Notes: generated by a model from the sequence alone, not told the origin. DNA of 64,000 nt from Embleya scabrispora (GCF_002024165.1 NZ_MWQN01000001.1:6076001-6140000), one strand, 5' to 3'. Numbered from the stretch's first letter, positions 10,803 through 21,001 are shown. Numbers and translations are program-made.

Positions 10803-13800
10803 ATGATTCCGCTGTCATTCGCACAGCGTCGCTACTGGTTCCTGCACCAGCTGGAGGGTGGGGAGACCTGGAACATGGCGGCGGCGTTCCGGTTGACCGG
10901 GACGCTGGACCAAGACGCCCTCGCCGCGGCGGTCCGGGACGTGGTCGAGCGGCACGAGGTCCTGCGCACCACGTACGTGACCGACGAGGACGGCGAGCCG
11001 CACCAGCGGATCCTGCCCCTGGCGGAGGCCCTGCCGCAGGCGCGGATGCCGGTGGTCGAGGTGGCCGCCGAGGACGTGTCCGGCGCGGTCGACGAGGCCG
11101 TCGCACACGGATTCGACCTCGCGACCGAGATCCCGTTTCGGGCGAGCCTGTTCCGCTGCTCACCCGAGGACCACGTACTGGCCGTGGTGATCCACCACAT
11201 CTCCACCGACGGCAGCTCGGGCGCGCCGCTGGCCCGGGACCTGGGCGTGGCCTACACCGCGCGCCGCGACGGTCGGGCACCGGAGTGGGAGCCGCTGCCC
11301 GTGCAGTACAAGGACTACACGCTGTGGCAGCGCGAGGTCCTCGGCGACGTGGACGACCCGGACAGCCTGGTCGCGACGCAGATCGAGTACTGGCGCGACG
11401 AACTCGAGGGCGTACCGGAGCCGTTGAACCTGCCGCTGGATCGCCCGCGGTCGGTGGAGACGGACACCGCCGGGGACGCGGTCGCCCTCGTGGCGACCCG
11501 GGAGGTGTCGGCCGCGCTGGAGAAGCTGGCCGCCGAACGCGGTACGACCATGGCGATGGTCGTGCAGTCCGCGGTGGCGGTGCTGCTGAGCAGGCTCGGC
11601 GCCGGGGAGGACGTGCCGGTCGCCACCCCGATCGCCGGCCGCACCGACGACGCGCTCGCGGACCTGATCGGCTGCTTCGTCAACAACCTGGTGCTGCGCG
11701 TGGACCTGTCGGGCGACCCGTCCTTCGTCGATCTGCTCACCCGGACGCGGAACAAGGCGCTGTCGGCCTACGAGCAGCAGGACGTGCCGTTCGACGTGTT
11801 GGTGGAGACGCTCAACCCCGACCGCTCGGCCGAGTACCGCCCGCTGTTCCAGGTGATGTGCGGCTGGCAGAACTACGCCCGCCCCAGCTTCGAACTGCCC
11901 GGACTCCGGGTGGAGTTCCAGCAGGCGCTCACCCAGAAGACGATGGTCGACCTGTTCTTCAGCATGGGCATGGACGAGGCGGGCCGGCTGCACGGCGACA
12001 TCCAGTACTCGGGCCGGCTGTTCGACCGGGGCACGGTCGAGGACATGGCCGCCCGGTTCGTCCGGGTCCTGGAGCAGGTGGTGGCCGATCCGAGCGTGCG
12101 CGTCGGGGACATCGACGTGCTGGTCGCGGGGGAGCGGGAACGACTGCTCGTCGAGATCAACGACACCGCCGAACCGACCCTGGACCAGGACCTGTTGGCG
12201 GCGATCCAGCGGCAGGTGGAGGCAACTCCGCAGGCCCTCGCCGTGATCGGCGAGGAGGCGACGCTCACCTACCGGGAACTGGACGTCCGGTCGAACCGGC
12301 TGGCGCACTGGCTGGTCGAGCGCGGCGTACGGGCCGAGTCGCTGGTCGCGGTGTGCCTGCCGCGCACGGTGAACCTGATGGTGGCGATCCTCGCGGTGCT
12401 CAAGGCCGGCGGAGCCTACGTCCCGGTCGATCCGGACCACCCGCGCTCGCGGATCGACCACGTCCTCGGGCAGGCGGATCCGCTCCTGGTACTGGACGCG
12501 GACACGTTGGCCGGCGCGGATTGTTCGGGATACCCGGACTCGGCGCCGGAGGTGGTCGTACGGCCGGACAACACCCAGTACGTGATCTACACGTCGGGCT
12601 CGACCGGAACCCCGAAGGGGGTGGCGATCCCGCGCGGCGCGCTGGCCAACTTCGTGGCCGCGACGCGACGGCGGTTCCCGCTGTCGCCCGACGACCGCAT
12701 GTTGTTCAGCACGACGGTGTCGTTCGACATGGCCAACACCGAGCTGTACCTGCCGTTCGTCTGCGGCGCGACCATGGTCATGGCGACCAGGGACACGGTC
12801 ACCGAACCGTCGAGGATGGTGGCGTTCCTGCGTCGGCACGGGGTCACCGTGGTGCAGGCCACGCCCGCGTTCTGGCAGATGGTGCTGACCCACGAGCCGA
12901 CCGCCGCGCGGGGCCTGCGGATCATCACCGGCGCCGAGGCGGTGCCGGTACGGCTGGCCGAGACGCTGGCGGACCAGGCCGTCGAGGTGGGCAACTGGTA
13001 CGGCCCCACCGAGACCACGACGTGGTCGACCATGGCGCCGGTCAAGGCCGGGGCGGGGGTCGCCATCGGCACTCCGGTCGGGAACACGCAGGTGTACCTG
13101 CTGGACGCGCGGCTGCGCCCGGTCCCGCTCGGGGTACAGGGCGAGCTGTACATCGCCGGTACCGGTATGGCGCGCGGCTATCAGGGTCGGCCGGACCTGA
13201 CCGCGGAGCGGTTCGTGCCCTGCCCGTTCGGCCCGGCCGGGGCGCGGATGTACCGCACCGGAGACCTGGCCCGGTGGAACCGCGACGGCCTGCTCGAATA
13301 CATCGCGCGTACCGACCACCAGGTGAAGATCCGGGGCTACCGGATCGAGTTGGGGGAGATCGAGCACGCGCTCGCCGGGCATCCCGCGGTCGCGCAGGCG
13401 GCGGTGGTGGTCCGCGAGGATCGCGAGGACGACCGGCAGATCGTGGGTTACGTGGTGCCCGCGTCCACCGTCGGCGCTTCGGCCGAATCCGGTGCCGCGA
13501 CGAGCGAGGGGCCGCGGGTGTACGACGACGAGGCGACCGTCGCGCTGCTCGCCGAACTGACCGAGCACCTGCGCGGCAGCCTGCCCGAGTACATGGTGCC
13601 CGCCTCGGTGATCGCGCTCTCGCGCATCCCGCTGACACCCAACGGCAAGCTCGACCGGCGGGCACTGCCGGCCGAGCAGACGGGCGCCGCCGTCGGCGAA
13701 GGGCCCCGCGACGTCACCGAAGAGAAGTTGTGCGCGCTCTTCGGCGAGTTGCTCGGCCGGGAGAGCGTCGGCATCCACGAGGACTTCTTCGCCCTCGGCG

Positions 13801-14693
13801 GACACTCGCTGATGGCCACCCGGCTCAGCGTGCGCATCCGCGCCATGTTCCAGGTCGACGTGCCCCTCAGAACGATCATCAAGTTCCCGACGGTGGCCGA
13901 GTTGGCCTCGCTCGTGCTCATCGGCGGCATCCCCGTGGGCGACAACGTCGACCCGTTCGGGGTCGTGCTGCCGCTGAACAACGACCCCGGGACGGGCAAG
14001 GAGCCGCTGTGGTTCTTCCACGGGGGAGGCGGCCTGGGTTGGGCCTACTTCAGCTTCGTGATGCACGTGCCGGACCGCCCGGCCTACGCCCTGCAATCAC
14101 GCGGCTCCAACGGGGTGGACGCGTTGGCGGGCTCCGTCGAGGAGATGGTCGACGACTACATCGCCGAGATGTTGAAGATCCAGCCGGAGGGCCCCTTCTT
14201 CCTGATCGGCTGGTCCTACGGCGGCACCGTCGTGCAGGCCGTCGCGGAAGGGCTCGACCGGCGCGGGCACGAGGTCGCCCTGGTGGCCATCCTCGACTCC
14301 CAGCCGGGCGGCGAGGGGTTCTCGGAGATCCACGCCGGCAAGACGCTGGAGGACTACCGGGACGAACTCGAGGAGTTCTTCGGCCAATACATCGGCACCG
14401 ACAACCAACAGGACTTCCTGGACACCATGTCGAAGGTGTTGGCCAACAACACCCGGCACATCATGTCCTTCCAGTCGCCGGTCTACCGCGGCGACGTGGT
14501 GTTCTTCAGCGCGACGCTCAAGGACGACCTGTACGCGCACATGTGGCGACCACTGGTCCTGGGCGACATCGAGGTGCACGACGTGCGCGCCACGCACCAC
14601 GAGATGAACATGCCCGCGCCCGTGGCCGAGGTCATGGAGGTCGTCGTCCGCAAACTCGCGGACGCGGAGCGAGCGGCCGCCGACCGGGCGTAG
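10803..14693 (+). CDS. NRPS termination module: C-A-PCP-TE
   Basis: 1296 residues. Start ATG follows an AGGAGTGAGG site that overlaps the previous gene's stop. Domains: LCL-type C (HHISTDG, about 131), A ([10 protein letters not shown] about 597; A10 NGKLDR), PCP (GGHSLMA, about 999) and a C-terminal alpha/beta-hydrolase thioesterase with nucleophile elbow GWSYGG (about 1136), an acid in LDSQPG and a late THHEMN histidine. The A pocket reads about D-M-T-Q-I-G-W-T-W-K, which I do not recognise. It is the only integrated TE seen, so this should be the last module and should release the peptide, probably by macrolactonisation onto a beta-hydroxyl (inference). An 87-bp stretch of its A domain is nearly identical to module 1 of the preceding gene. 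Confidence 0.95.
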   Translation: MIPLSFAQRRYWFLHQLEGGETWNMAAAFRLTGTLDQDALAAAVRDVVERHEVLRTTYVTDEDGEPHQRILPLAEALPQARMPVVEVAAEDVSGAVDEAVAHGFDLATEIPFRASLFRCSPEDHVLAVVIHHISTDGSSGAPLARDLGVAYTARRDGRAPEWEPLPVQYKDYTLWQREVLGDVDDPDSLVATQIEYWRDELEGVPEPLNLPLDRPRSVETDTAGDAVALVATREVSAALEKLAAERGTTMAMVVQSAVAVLLSRLGAGEDVPVATPIAGRTDDALADLIGCFVNNLVLRVDLSGDPSFVDLLTRTRNKALSAYEQQDVPFDVLVETLNPDRSAEYRPLFQVMCGWQNYARPSFELPGLRVEFQQALTQKTMVDLFFSMGMDEAGRLHGDIQYSGRLFDRGTVEDMAARFVRVLEQVVADPSVRVGDIDVLVAGERERLLVEINDTAEPTLDQDLLAAIQRQVEATPQALAVIGEEATLTYRELDVRSNRLAHWLVERGVRAESLVAVCLPRTVNLMVAILAVLKAGGAYVPVDPDHPRSRIDHVLGQADPLLVLDADTLAGADCSGYPDSAPEVVVRPDNTQYVIYTSGSTGTPKGVAIPRGALANFVAATRRRFPLSPDDRMLFSTTVSFDMANTELYLPFVCGATMVMATRDTVTEPSRMVAFLRRHGVTVVQATPAFWQMVLTHEPTAARGLRIITGAEAVPVRLAETLADQAVEVGNWYGPTETTTWSTMAPVKAGAGVAIGTPVGNTQVYLLDARLRPVPLGVQGELYIAGTGMARGYQGRPDLTAERFVPCPFGPAGARMYRTGDLARWNRDGLLEYIARTDHQVKIRGYRIELGEIEHALAGHPAVAQAAVVVREDREDDRQIVGYVVPASTVGASAESGAATSEGPRVYDDEATVALLAELTEHLRGSLPEYMVPASVIALSRIPLTPNGKLDRRALPAEQTGAAVGEGPRDVTEEKLCALFGELLGRESVGIHEDFFALGGHSLMATRLSVRIRAMFQVDVPLRTIIKFPTVAELASLVLIGGIPVGDNVDPFGVVLPLNNDPGTGKEPLWFFHGGGGLGWAYFSFVMHVPDRPAYALQSRGSNGVDALAGSVEEMVDDYIAEMLKIQPEGPFFLIGWSYGGTVVQAVAEGLDRRGHEVALVAILDSQPGGEGFSEIHAGKTLEDYRDELEEFFGQYIGTDNQQDFLDTMSKVLANNTRHIMSFQSPVYRGDVVFFSATLKDDLYAHMWRPLVLGDIEVHDVRATHHEMNMPAPVAEVMEVVVRKLADAERAAADRA
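12834..12920 (+). repeat. Second copy of the A-domain segment at 5141-5227
   Basis: Partner of the near-identical 87-bp stretch at 5141-5227. The conservation at synonymous sites suggests recent duplication or gene conversion between two A domains of the same assembly line. Confidence 0.8.
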
Positions 14694-14769
14694 CGGGGTC
14701 CGCGGTGGCCGGCTCGCCGGCTCGCGGGTTTTCCATGAACGATCGAATACATGATTGGGGTTGGTCGGG

Positions 14770-15510
14770 GTGAGCGCACCCGGCATGTCCGCGCCGGACC
14801 GGGAGCAGACCGCGCTGTTGTGCGTGCCGTTCGCCGGAGCGGGACCGTCGTTCTTCCACCCGTGGCGGGCAGCGGCCGCGGACCGGTGGCGCCTGGTCTC
14901 GGTCGAACTGCCCGGCCGGGAACGGCGGATCCTGGAGACGCCGTATCGCAATGTGGTCGAGGCGGCCAAGAACTCGGTCGACGAGATCGTCGGGAATCTC
15001 GGCCGGGGCACGCGGACCATACTGTTCGGGCACAGCCTGGGCGCGGTGCTCGCGTACGAGTTGGTGCACCTGCTGAGCACGCGCGACGTGCCCGTCGAGC
15101 GGCTGGTCGTCAGCGGCTCACCGGGTCCCTGGACCCAGCGGGAGCGCCGCGCGACGGGCCTGCCGGACGAGGAATTCCTGGCCCGGGTCGAAGAGTTCGC
15201 GGGCTTTCGGCACGAGGCGCTGGACCATCCGGAGATGCGCGAGCTGATCCTGCCCGTGTTGCAGGCCGACTGCGAGATGCACGAGAACTACCTCCCGAGC
15301 ACCGACGACCCGGTGTCGGTGCCGATCTGCTCGATTCGCGGCAGCTCCGACGGTCTGGTCGACGCGGACCAGGCCCGGGAGTGGCGGGACGCGACCACGA
15401 GCACGTTCACATACGCGGAGTTCCCGGGCGATCACATGTATCTGGTCGATTCGGCCCGGGAGATCCTGGACCTGATCGAGGCGCAATCCACCCGCGACAC
15501 CACGAAGTGA
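14770..15510 (+). CDS. Type II thioesterase
   Basis: 246 residues with the alpha/beta-hydrolase fold of editing thioesterases: PFAGAGPSFF opening, ELPGRERRI, nucleophile elbow GHSLGA with a normal serine, acid near GSSDGLVD and histidine in GDHMYL. Known role of the family: removal of stalled or wrong acyl groups from carrier proteins. I chose GTG 14770, which has a G-rich stretch (GGGGTTGG) about 5 bases upstream; ATG 14785, with GGGGTGAG 10 bases upstream, is equally possible, and a TTG at 14755 is in frame. It follows the terminal NRPS by about 75 bp and is one of three separate thioesterase-fold genes in the cluster. Confidence 0.9.
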   Translation: MSAPGMSAPDREQTALLCVPFAGAGPSFFHPWRAAAADRWRLVSVELPGRERRILETPYRNVVEAAKNSVDEIVGNLGRGTRTILFGHSLGAVLAYELVHLLSTRDVPVERLVVSGSPGPWTQRERRATGLPDEEFLARVEEFAGFRHEALDHPEMRELILPVLQADCEMHENYLPSTDDPVSVPICSIRGSSDGLVDADQAREWRDATTSTFTYAEFPGDHMYLVDSAREILDLIEAQSTRDTTK

Positions 15511-15537
15511 CGAGCGGCCGCCTGCCGCAGGGGAGGT

Positions 15538-15552
15538 GCCCCGACCCGGGGC
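15538..15552. terminator. Short GC hairpin between TE and exporter genes
   Basis: A 6-bp perfect stem (GCCCCG/CGGGGC) with a 3-base loop just after the thioesterase gene. No U-tract follows. It may separate the NRPS transcript from the exporter transcript; weak evidence. Confidence 0.3.
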
Positions 15553-15568
15553 GATACGACGGAGTGCC

Positions 15569-15609
15569 ATGTCAGCGGCCGTGTCAGGGGTGTGACAGTC
15601 GGGTGACAG
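15569..15609 (+). promoter_or_regulatory. Four phased heptamer direct repeats (SARP-type operator candidate)
   Basis: Four heptamers start at 15569 (ATGTCAG), 15581 (GTGTCAG), 15592 (GTGACAG) and 15603 (GTGACAG), spaced 12, 11 and 11 bp, so they lie on about the same face of the helix. Direct heptamers at 11-bp spacing are the known binding architecture of SARP-family activators, and a large SARP/AfsR-type regulator is encoded at 17342-20485. The repeats end 22 bp before the start of the exporter ATPase gene. Which regulator binds is inference. Confidence 0.5.
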
Positions 15610-15631
15610 TCACCGTGGAAATGGTGGATGC

Positions 15632-16570
15632 ATGACAAGTTCGGCGATCGCAGTTTCCGGGCTGCGCAAGGCATATGGCGACCGGGTGGTGCTCGACGGC
15701 ATCGACTTCGAGGTCGCCGAGGGATCGGTCTTCTCCATGCTCGGCCCGAACGGGGCGGGCAAGACGACGACGGTGAACGTTTTGGCGACATTGCTGAAGG
15801 CCGATTCCGGAACGGTGCACGTCGCCGGGCACGACGTGGTGACGGCGACCAGGCAGGTCCGCGCGGCGATCGGGGTGACCGGTCAATTCGCGGCGGTGGA
15901 CGAGTTGTTGTCGGGTCGGGAGAACCTGCAACTGATGGCGGACCTGAAGCGGGTGCGCTCCGGGGAACGGGTGGTCGAGCGACTGCTCGAGCGCTTCGAC
16001 CTGGTCGAGTCGGCGGACAAGCGCATCTCGACCTACTCCGGCGGCATGACCCGCAAACTGGACCTGGCGATGACCTTGGTCGGCGACCCGCGGATCATCT
16101 TCCTCGACGAGCCGACGACGGGCCTGGACCCGCGCAGCAGACGCACCATGTGGGGAATCGTCCGCGAGTTGGTGGCCGGCGGCACCACCATCTTCCTCAC
16201 CACCCAATACCTCGACGAGGCCGACCACCTCTCCGACCGGGTCGTGGTCCTGGACCAGGGCAGGCTCGTCGCCGAGGGCACTCCCGACGAACTCAAACGT
16301 CAGGTCCCCGGCACACACGTCCGCCTTCGGTTCGCCGACCTCGACGAACTCGACGCGGCGGCGCGCGTGCTCGGCGGCGGCACCAGGGACGACCAGGAAC
16401 TGCTCCTGCGGGTGCCCAGCGACGGCCAGTCGAAGTCGCTGCGGGCCCTGCTGGACCGGCTCGACGAGTACCGGCTCAACGCCCAGGAGTTCTCCGTGCA
16501 CACCCCGGATCTCGACGACGTCTTCCTCGCCCTGACCGGGCACCCCAGCGAGGAGGCGATCGCGTCATGA
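15632..16570 (+). CDS. ABC exporter ATP-binding subunit, DrrA type
   Basis: 312 residues. Walker A GPNGAGKTTT (about 41), Q-loop region GVTGQFAAVDELL, signature YSGGMTRKLDLAM, Walker B RIIFLDEPTTGLD and an H-loop replaced by TTQYLDEA, as is normal for the daunorubicin-resistance (DrrA) group. Known role: with a DrrB-type permease it powers drug export. Its stop overlaps the permease start (ATGA), so the pair is one operon. In this cluster it most likely exports the product and gives self-resistance (inference). A GGTGGA site lies just upstream of the ATG, and phased repeats lie just before that. Confidence 0.93.
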   Translation: MTSSAIAVSGLRKAYGDRVVLDGIDFEVAEGSVFSMLGPNGAGKTTTVNVLATLLKADSGTVHVAGHDVVTATRQVRAAIGVTGQFAAVDELLSGRENLQLMADLKRVRSGERVVERLLERFDLVESADKRISTYSGGMTRKLDLAMTLVGDPRIIFLDEPTTGLDPRSRRTMWGIVRELVAGGTTIFLTTQYLDEADHLSDRVVVLDQGRLVAEGTPDELKRQVPGTHVRLRFADLDELDAAARVLGGGTRDDQELLLRVPSDGQSKSLRALLDRLDEYRLNAQEFSVHTPDLDDVFLALTGHPSEEAIAS

Positions 16571-17328
16571 GCAATGTCGCCACCGCGTGGGCCGACTCGA
16601 CCATCATGTTGCGCCGCAACCTCAAGCACACCATGCGCAACCCCCTCGTGCTGTTCAACGCGATCCTGTTCCCGATCGTGCTCCTGCTGATGTTCGTCAA
16701 GGTGCTCGGCGGTGCCTTCGAGGTCGGCGAGAGCTACATCGACTACGCCACGCCGGGCATGCTCGTGATGGCCGTCAGCTACGGGCTGGGGTCCACCGCG
16801 ACGGCCGTCAACGACGACATGACCAAGGGCATCATCAACCGCTTCAAGGCGATGGACATCTCCCGTGGCGCCGTGCTGACCGGGCAGGTCATCGTTACCA
16901 CGGTGCGCTGCCTGGTGGCCTGCACGGCGATCATCGCGGTGGCCTTCGCGATGGGGTTCGACCCGGACGCGAGCGCCCTCGACTGGCTCGGTGTGCTCGG
17001 CTTCGTCGTCCTGCTCACCGTGGCCGCCGCCTGGCTCACCGTCGCGGTGGGACTGGCCGCGAAAACCGCGGAATCGGCCGGCCTGGCCACCGTGCCGCTG
17101 ATCATGCTGCCGTTCCTGAGCAGCGCCATCGTGCCCGCGGACACGATGGGCGCCGGAGTGCGCCAGTTCGCCGAATACCAGCCCTTCACCCCGATCATCG
17201 AGACGCTGCGCGGGCTGTTGGCGGGCGACCCGTCGACCGGCGACGCGCTCGCGGGCAGCGCCTGGTGCGTCGGGCTCGCCATCGTCGGCTACATGTGGGC
17301 GATCTCCACCTTCAAGAAGCGGGCCTAG
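16567..17328 (+). CDS. ABC exporter permease, DrrB type (ABC-2)
   Basis: 253 residues, an ABC-2 type integral membrane protein. It begins with a short cytoplasmic region (about 25 residues) and has about six hydrophobic segments, including IVLLLMFVKVLGG, LVACTAIIAVAFAMG, LGVLGFVVLLTVAAAW, TVPLIMLPFLSS and the last near the C-terminus. The ABC-2 landmark before the last helix is present (FAEYQPFTPIIETLRGLL). ATG overlaps the stop of the ATPase gene by 4 bases. It ends 13 bp from the convergent regulator gene. Confidence 0.93.
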   Translation: MSNVATAWADSTIMLRRNLKHTMRNPLVLFNAILFPIVLLLMFVKVLGGAFEVGESYIDYATPGMLVMAVSYGLGSTATAVNDDMTKGIINRFKAMDISRGAVLTGQVIVTTVRCLVACTAIIAVAFAMGFDPDASALDWLGVLGFVVLLTVAAAWLTVAVGLAAKTAESAGLATVPLIMLPFLSSAIVPADTMGAGVRQFAEYQPFTPIIETLRGLLAGDPSTGDALAGSAWCVGLAIVGYMWAISTFKKRA

Positions 17329-17332
17329 CCCG
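17320..17332. terminator. Small inverted repeat over the permease stop codon
   Basis: CGGGC-cta-GCCCG, a 5-bp stem and 3-base loop spanning the permease stop codon. It is the only hairpin in the 13-bp space before the convergent regulator gene; too short to be a convincing terminator. Confidence 0.2.
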
Positions 17333-17341
17333 ACGCCGGCT

Positions 17342-20300
17342 TTACGAAGCGAGCGTGACCTCGACCAAGCGGGACCAGTTCGTTCGAGTCCCCTCCCGAG
17401 CCGCCTCGGCGAAACCCCCGTCGCCGAGGCGGCGTCGCGCGTCCTGCTCGATCCGCGCCGCGTCCGGATGGGAGCGGTCCGGCAACCCGCGTACGTCCGC
17501 GCTCGCCGCGAGCAGCCGCGCGGCCTGCACGGGATCGTCACGACGCAGCGCCAGATCGGCGACCCCGACGAGCACCTGCGCGATCACCGGCGCGTGTCCC
17601 GCGTCGGTCGCCGCCCGACAGGCCGCCGCCCGGTGCTCGCGCGCCTCGTCGAGATCCTCGGCCAGATAGCCGAGCAGGTCGTGCGTCGCCGCGCGGGTGT
17701 ACGGATGCCGCGCCTCCTCGCCCAACATGGCCGTCGCGACCCCGAGCTGCCGGCGCGCCTGCTCGGTGTCACCGCCCCACCGGGCCAGTTCCGCCCGCGC
17801 GAAGGCCAACTCGGCCAGCGCGTCCGGCCAGGTGACCCGCTTCGCGTGCCGCTGCGCCTCGGCCATGGCGGCCGCGCCCGCCTCCGCGTCGCCCAGCAGC
17901 CAGTACAGCTGGGCCTGTCGTGAACGCATCCGGATCACGTCCTCCAGAGCACCCACCTCGGTGACCACCGCGATCGCCTGCTCGTAGTGCTCACACGCGC
18001 CGGCGAACTCGCCGCGCACGGCGATCCGATCCGCCAGCTCCGTCTGGGCGAACGAGATCCCGAACCGCTCGCCGATCTCGCGGAACTCGGCCAGCGCCAT
18101 CTCCAGATACGCGTCCGCGTCCCGCCCGCCCTGGCCCAGCATGATCCGCATCTTGCCCAGGTGCAGCCGAGCCAGCGCGCGTACCCACGGGTCCTCGTTG
18201 TCGAGCAGCGGTTCGAACGCGGGCAGGAACGCGTCGGGCGCCTGCAACAGGCGCTCCAGCGCGGCGACGAGCCCGAGCAGCGGATACCTGCGCCGGCTGC
18301 GCAGGCTGAACCGGTGCGCCTCGCGGATCCACACCGCCGCCTGGTGCTCGTCGCTGCGCCCGGAGCTGACGAACAGCACGACCAGCGCGTACACCATGGC
18401 CCGGGTCTCGTCGGTCACCTCGCCCGGCGTGCGGGTGGCCGCGATGATCAGCTCGATGCCCTCGGTCCGGTGTCCGCTGAGCCACCAGTACCAACCCGTG
18501 CCGGCGGCCAGCCGCATCGCCGCCTGCGCCTCGCCCGCGGCCAGCGCGCCGCGCATCGCCGCGCTGATGTTGTCGTGCTCGGTCTCCAGTGTGGCGAGCC
18601 ATTCCAACTGCTCGGCGCGGCGCAGATGCGGCTCCGCCGTCTCGGCGAGTTCGGTGAACCAGGCCAGGTGCGCGTGGCGCGCCCGGTCCGATTCACCCGC
18701 CTCGGCGAGCCGGTGCCGGGAATACTCCTTGATCGTGCCAATCATCCGATAGCGCTGGGTACGGTCGCCCTCGACGAGCAGCAGCGACTTCTCGGTCAGC
18801 GCGGTGAGCAATTCGAGCACCTGCTCCGGGTCCACCGCGTCGCCGGCGCAGACCCGTTCGGCCGCCTCCAGGCTCGCCCCGCCGGCGAACACCGAGAGCC
18901 GGCGCAGCACCACACGCTCGACGTGGGTGAGCAGTTCCCAACTCCAGTCGACGGCGGCGCGCAGCGTCCGGTGTCGGGGCAGTGCGGTCCGGCTGCCGCT
19001 GGTCAGCAGCCGGAACCGGTCGTCGAGCCGGTTGGCGAGCTGGTAGATGGACATGGTGCGCAACCGCGCCGCGGCCAGTTCGATCGCCAGCGGCATCCCG
19101 TCCAACGCCCGGCACACGCGCGCCATCGTCTCCGGCGCGGGGGCCTCGACCCACAGGTCCCGGCGCACCGCCCCGGCCCGGTCGCGCAGCAGCCGGACGG
19201 CGGGTGAGGCCTCGATCTCGTCGGGGCCGGCGTCCGCGCCCGGCAGGGCCAGCGGCTCGACCAGCCACAGCGCCTCCCCGGTGATGCCCAGCGGTTCCCG
19301 GCTCGTGGCCAGGATCCGCAGCCGCCGGCACTCCCCGAGTACCCGGTGGGCGAACACCGCCGCGGACTCGATCACGTGCTCGCAGTTGTCCAGGATCAGC
19401 AGCGCCTCCCGCTCGCGGATCGCGGCGATCAGCCGGTCCGTCGGCTCCACGCTCGGCGCCGCGCCGAGCAGCGCGTCGCGCAGGCCGAGGCCGGCGAGGG
19501 TGGAGCGGGCCACGTCGCCGTCCGTGCCGATGGCGGCCAACTCCACCAGCCAGGCCCCGTCCGGCAGGTCGTCGAGCAGAGTGCGCGCGGTCTCCGTGGC
19601 CAACCTGGTCTTGCCCGCCCCGGCCGGCCCGATCACCGTGGTGAGCCGGTGCTCGGCGACGAGTTCGCGGACCGCGGCGAGGTCGGCGTCGCGCCCGACG
19701 AAGGTGGTCAGCTCGGCGCGCAGGTTGCTCCTGCGGCTCTCCTCCCGCCGCCCCAACTCGCCCCGCAGCAGCGCGCCGTGCAACGCGGCCAGTTCCGGCG
19801 AGGGGCCCACGCCCAACTCGTCGGCCAGGGCCTCCCGGGTGCGCTGGTACACCAGCAGCGCGTCACTGTCGCGCCCGGTCGCGACCAGGGCGCGCATCAG
19901 CGCGGTGGCGAACCGTTCCCGCAGTGGATGTGTGGCCACCAGGTCGGTCAACTCCGTGACCACCTCGGCGCCGCGCCCGAGGGTGACCTCCGCGTCGAAC
20001 CGCTCCTCGGTGGCGGTCAGGCGCAAACCTTCCAGGCGCACGATCGCGGCGTCGAAGGCGGCGCTGTCCGCCAGACCGACGTCCTGCATGGCCGCACCGC
20101 GCCACAGGTCGAGAGCTTCACGCAGCAGGCGCACCCGCCGGGAGGCGTCCTCGGTGCGCAGGCGGCCCGCGGCGACGAGGCGTTCGAACCGCACCGCGTC
20201 GACGGCGTCGGGATCAACGGTCAGCCGGTAGCCGTCCGGCTGCCCCTCGATCACCCCGTCGGGCAGTGCCTTGCGCAGCCGGGACACCAGGCGTTGCAGC

Positions 20301-20485
20301 GCGTTCGTCGCGTCGGCGGGCGGGTGTTCGCCCCAGATCCAGTCCACGAGCACGGCCTTGGGGACCGGGTGGCCCGGTCTCAGCGCGAGGGCGATCAACA
20401 ACGCGCGCAGCCGCGCACCCGGCACGTCGGCCGAACCGCCGGCGTCCGTGCGAACCTCGAAAGGACCCAGCATCCCGATCTGCAC
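17342..20485 (-). CDS. AfsR/SARP-type transcriptional regulator with NB-ARC and TPR domains
   Basis: 1047 residues from GTG 20485, placed just before the conserved QIGMLGPFEV start of the winged-helix domain; the frame stays open upstream to 20611, but that stretch does not look like this family. Order: OmpR-like winged helix (about 1-90), bacterial transcriptional activation domain (about 95-245), P-loop NTPase of the NB-ARC/STAND type (GPAGAGKTRLA about 295; LLILDNCEHV about 370), then a long helical C-terminus resembling tetratricopeptide repeats. Known role of the family: activators of antibiotic clusters that bind heptamer direct repeats near -35. It is the only regulator inside the cluster, transcribed towards the exporter and away from the carrier/P450 genes. 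The repeats at 15569-15609 are a possible target (inference). Confidence 0.9.
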   Translation of the reverse strand: MQIGMLGPFEVRTDAGGSADVPGARLRALLIALALRPGHPVPKAVLVDWIWGEHPPADATNALQRLVSRLRKALPDGVIEGQPDGYRLTVDPDAVDAVRFERLVAAGRLRTEDASRRVRLLREALDLWRGAAMQDVGLADSAAFDAAIVRLEGLRLTATEERFDAEVTLGRGAEVVTELTDLVATHPLRERFATALMRALVATGRDSDALLVYQRTREALADELGVGPSPELAALHGALLRGELGRREESRRSNLRAELTTFVGRDADLAAVRELVAEHRLTTVIGPAGAGKTRLATETARTLLDDLPDGAWLVELAAIGTDGDVARSTLAGLGLRDALLGAAPSVEPTDRLIAAIREREALLILDNCEHVIESAAVFAHRVLGECRRLRILATSREPLGITGEALWLVEPLALPGADAGPDEIEASPAVRLLRDRAGAVRRDLWVEAPAPETMARVCRALDGMPLAIELAAARLRTMSIYQLANRLDDRFRLLTSGSRTALPRHRTLRAAVDWSWELLTHVERVVLRRLSVFAGGASLEAAERVCAGDAVDPEQVLELLTALTEKSLLLVEGDRTQRYRMIGTIKEYSRHRLAEAGESDRARHAHLAWFTELAETAEPHLRRAEQLEWLATLETEHDNISAAMRGALAAGEAQAAMRLAAGTGWYWWLSGHRTEGIELIIAATRTPGEVTDETRAMVYALVVLFVSSGRSDEHQAAVWIREAHRFSLRSRRRYPLLGLVAALERLLQAPDAFLPAFEPLLDNEDPWVRALARLHLGKMRIMLGQGGRDADAYLEMALAEFREIGERFGISFAQTELADRIAVRGEFAGACEHYEQAIAVVTEVGALEDVIRMRSRQAQLYWLLGDAEAGAAAMAEAQRHAKRVTWPDALAELAFARAELARWGGDTEQARRQLGVATAMLGEEARHPYTRAATHDLLGYLAEDLDEAREHRAAACRAATDAGHAPVIAQVLVGVADLALRRDDPVQAARLLAASADVRGLPDRSHPDAARIEQDARRRLGDGGFAEAAREGTRTNWSRLVEVTLAS

Positions 20486-20550
20486 CCGCCGATTTTGCCA
20501 CGGTTGTTCGGCTCGCCCGACCGGGTCCGGAAACCTTGACGGACCTCGAA

Positions 20551-20600
20551 CGCCATATGGCGCCCCCGCTGGTCGATAGGACGGGGAAATTCGGTACCGA
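20551..20600. promoter_or_regulatory. Two palindromes upstream of the regulator gene
   Basis: The divergent intergenic region 20486-21001 holds a perfect 12-bp palindrome CGCCATATGGCG (20551-20562) and a perfect 10-bp palindrome TCGGTACCGA (20591-20600) with partly matching A/T flanks. They lie 66-115 bp upstream of the regulator start and could be operators. A 12-bp direct repeat CGGGACATCGGC also occurs at 20604-20615 and 20728-20739. Confidence 0.3.
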
Positions 20601-20768
20601 TTTCGGGACATCGGCAGCGGCCGTCGAAAAACCGGGCGGCGCCGGAATCAATGCCCGGACGAGCTCCGGCAATTCTTCGAGGCCGTGGGGCCCTTCACGG
20701 ACCGGTGCCGTATTACTGTCCTGTCGGCGGGACATCGGCGTCCGTCGGTGTGCGCGAACCACCGTCCC

Positions 20769-20798
20769 TTGCACCGGGTTTCCCCGGCGATTTATGTT
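20769..20798 (+). promoter_or_regulatory. Candidate sigma-70-like promoter for the carrier/P450 operon
   Basis: TTGCAC (20769-20774) and TATGTT (20793-20798) are separated by 18 bp, in an unusually AT-containing patch of this GC-rich region and pointing towards the gene at 21002. The leader would be about 200 bases. No other clear promoter was seen in the 515-bp gap. Confidence 0.35.
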
Positions 20799-21001
20799 GG
20801 CGACGCGAGTTTGCCCCGACAGCCGCCCACCGTAACGCTCTTCGGTCGGCGTGCCCAGGCGGTCGCTTTCACCTCGGGGTCCCCGGTGCCGCCGGCACGA
20901 ACCAATCGTCGAACAGCGGGCGCAACGCCTGCGGATGGCGTTGTCATGCCGGTTCGCCGGCGCATTCCCGATCCGTTCGGCGGAGGAAGGAGAGGCTGGC
21001 C

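Noticed and set aside
20651-21001. Upstream extension of the stand-alone carrier-protein frame
   Set aside because: The extension is open but lacks coding character, while ATG 21002 has a strong GGAGGAAGGAGAGG site and gives a normal carrier-protein length.
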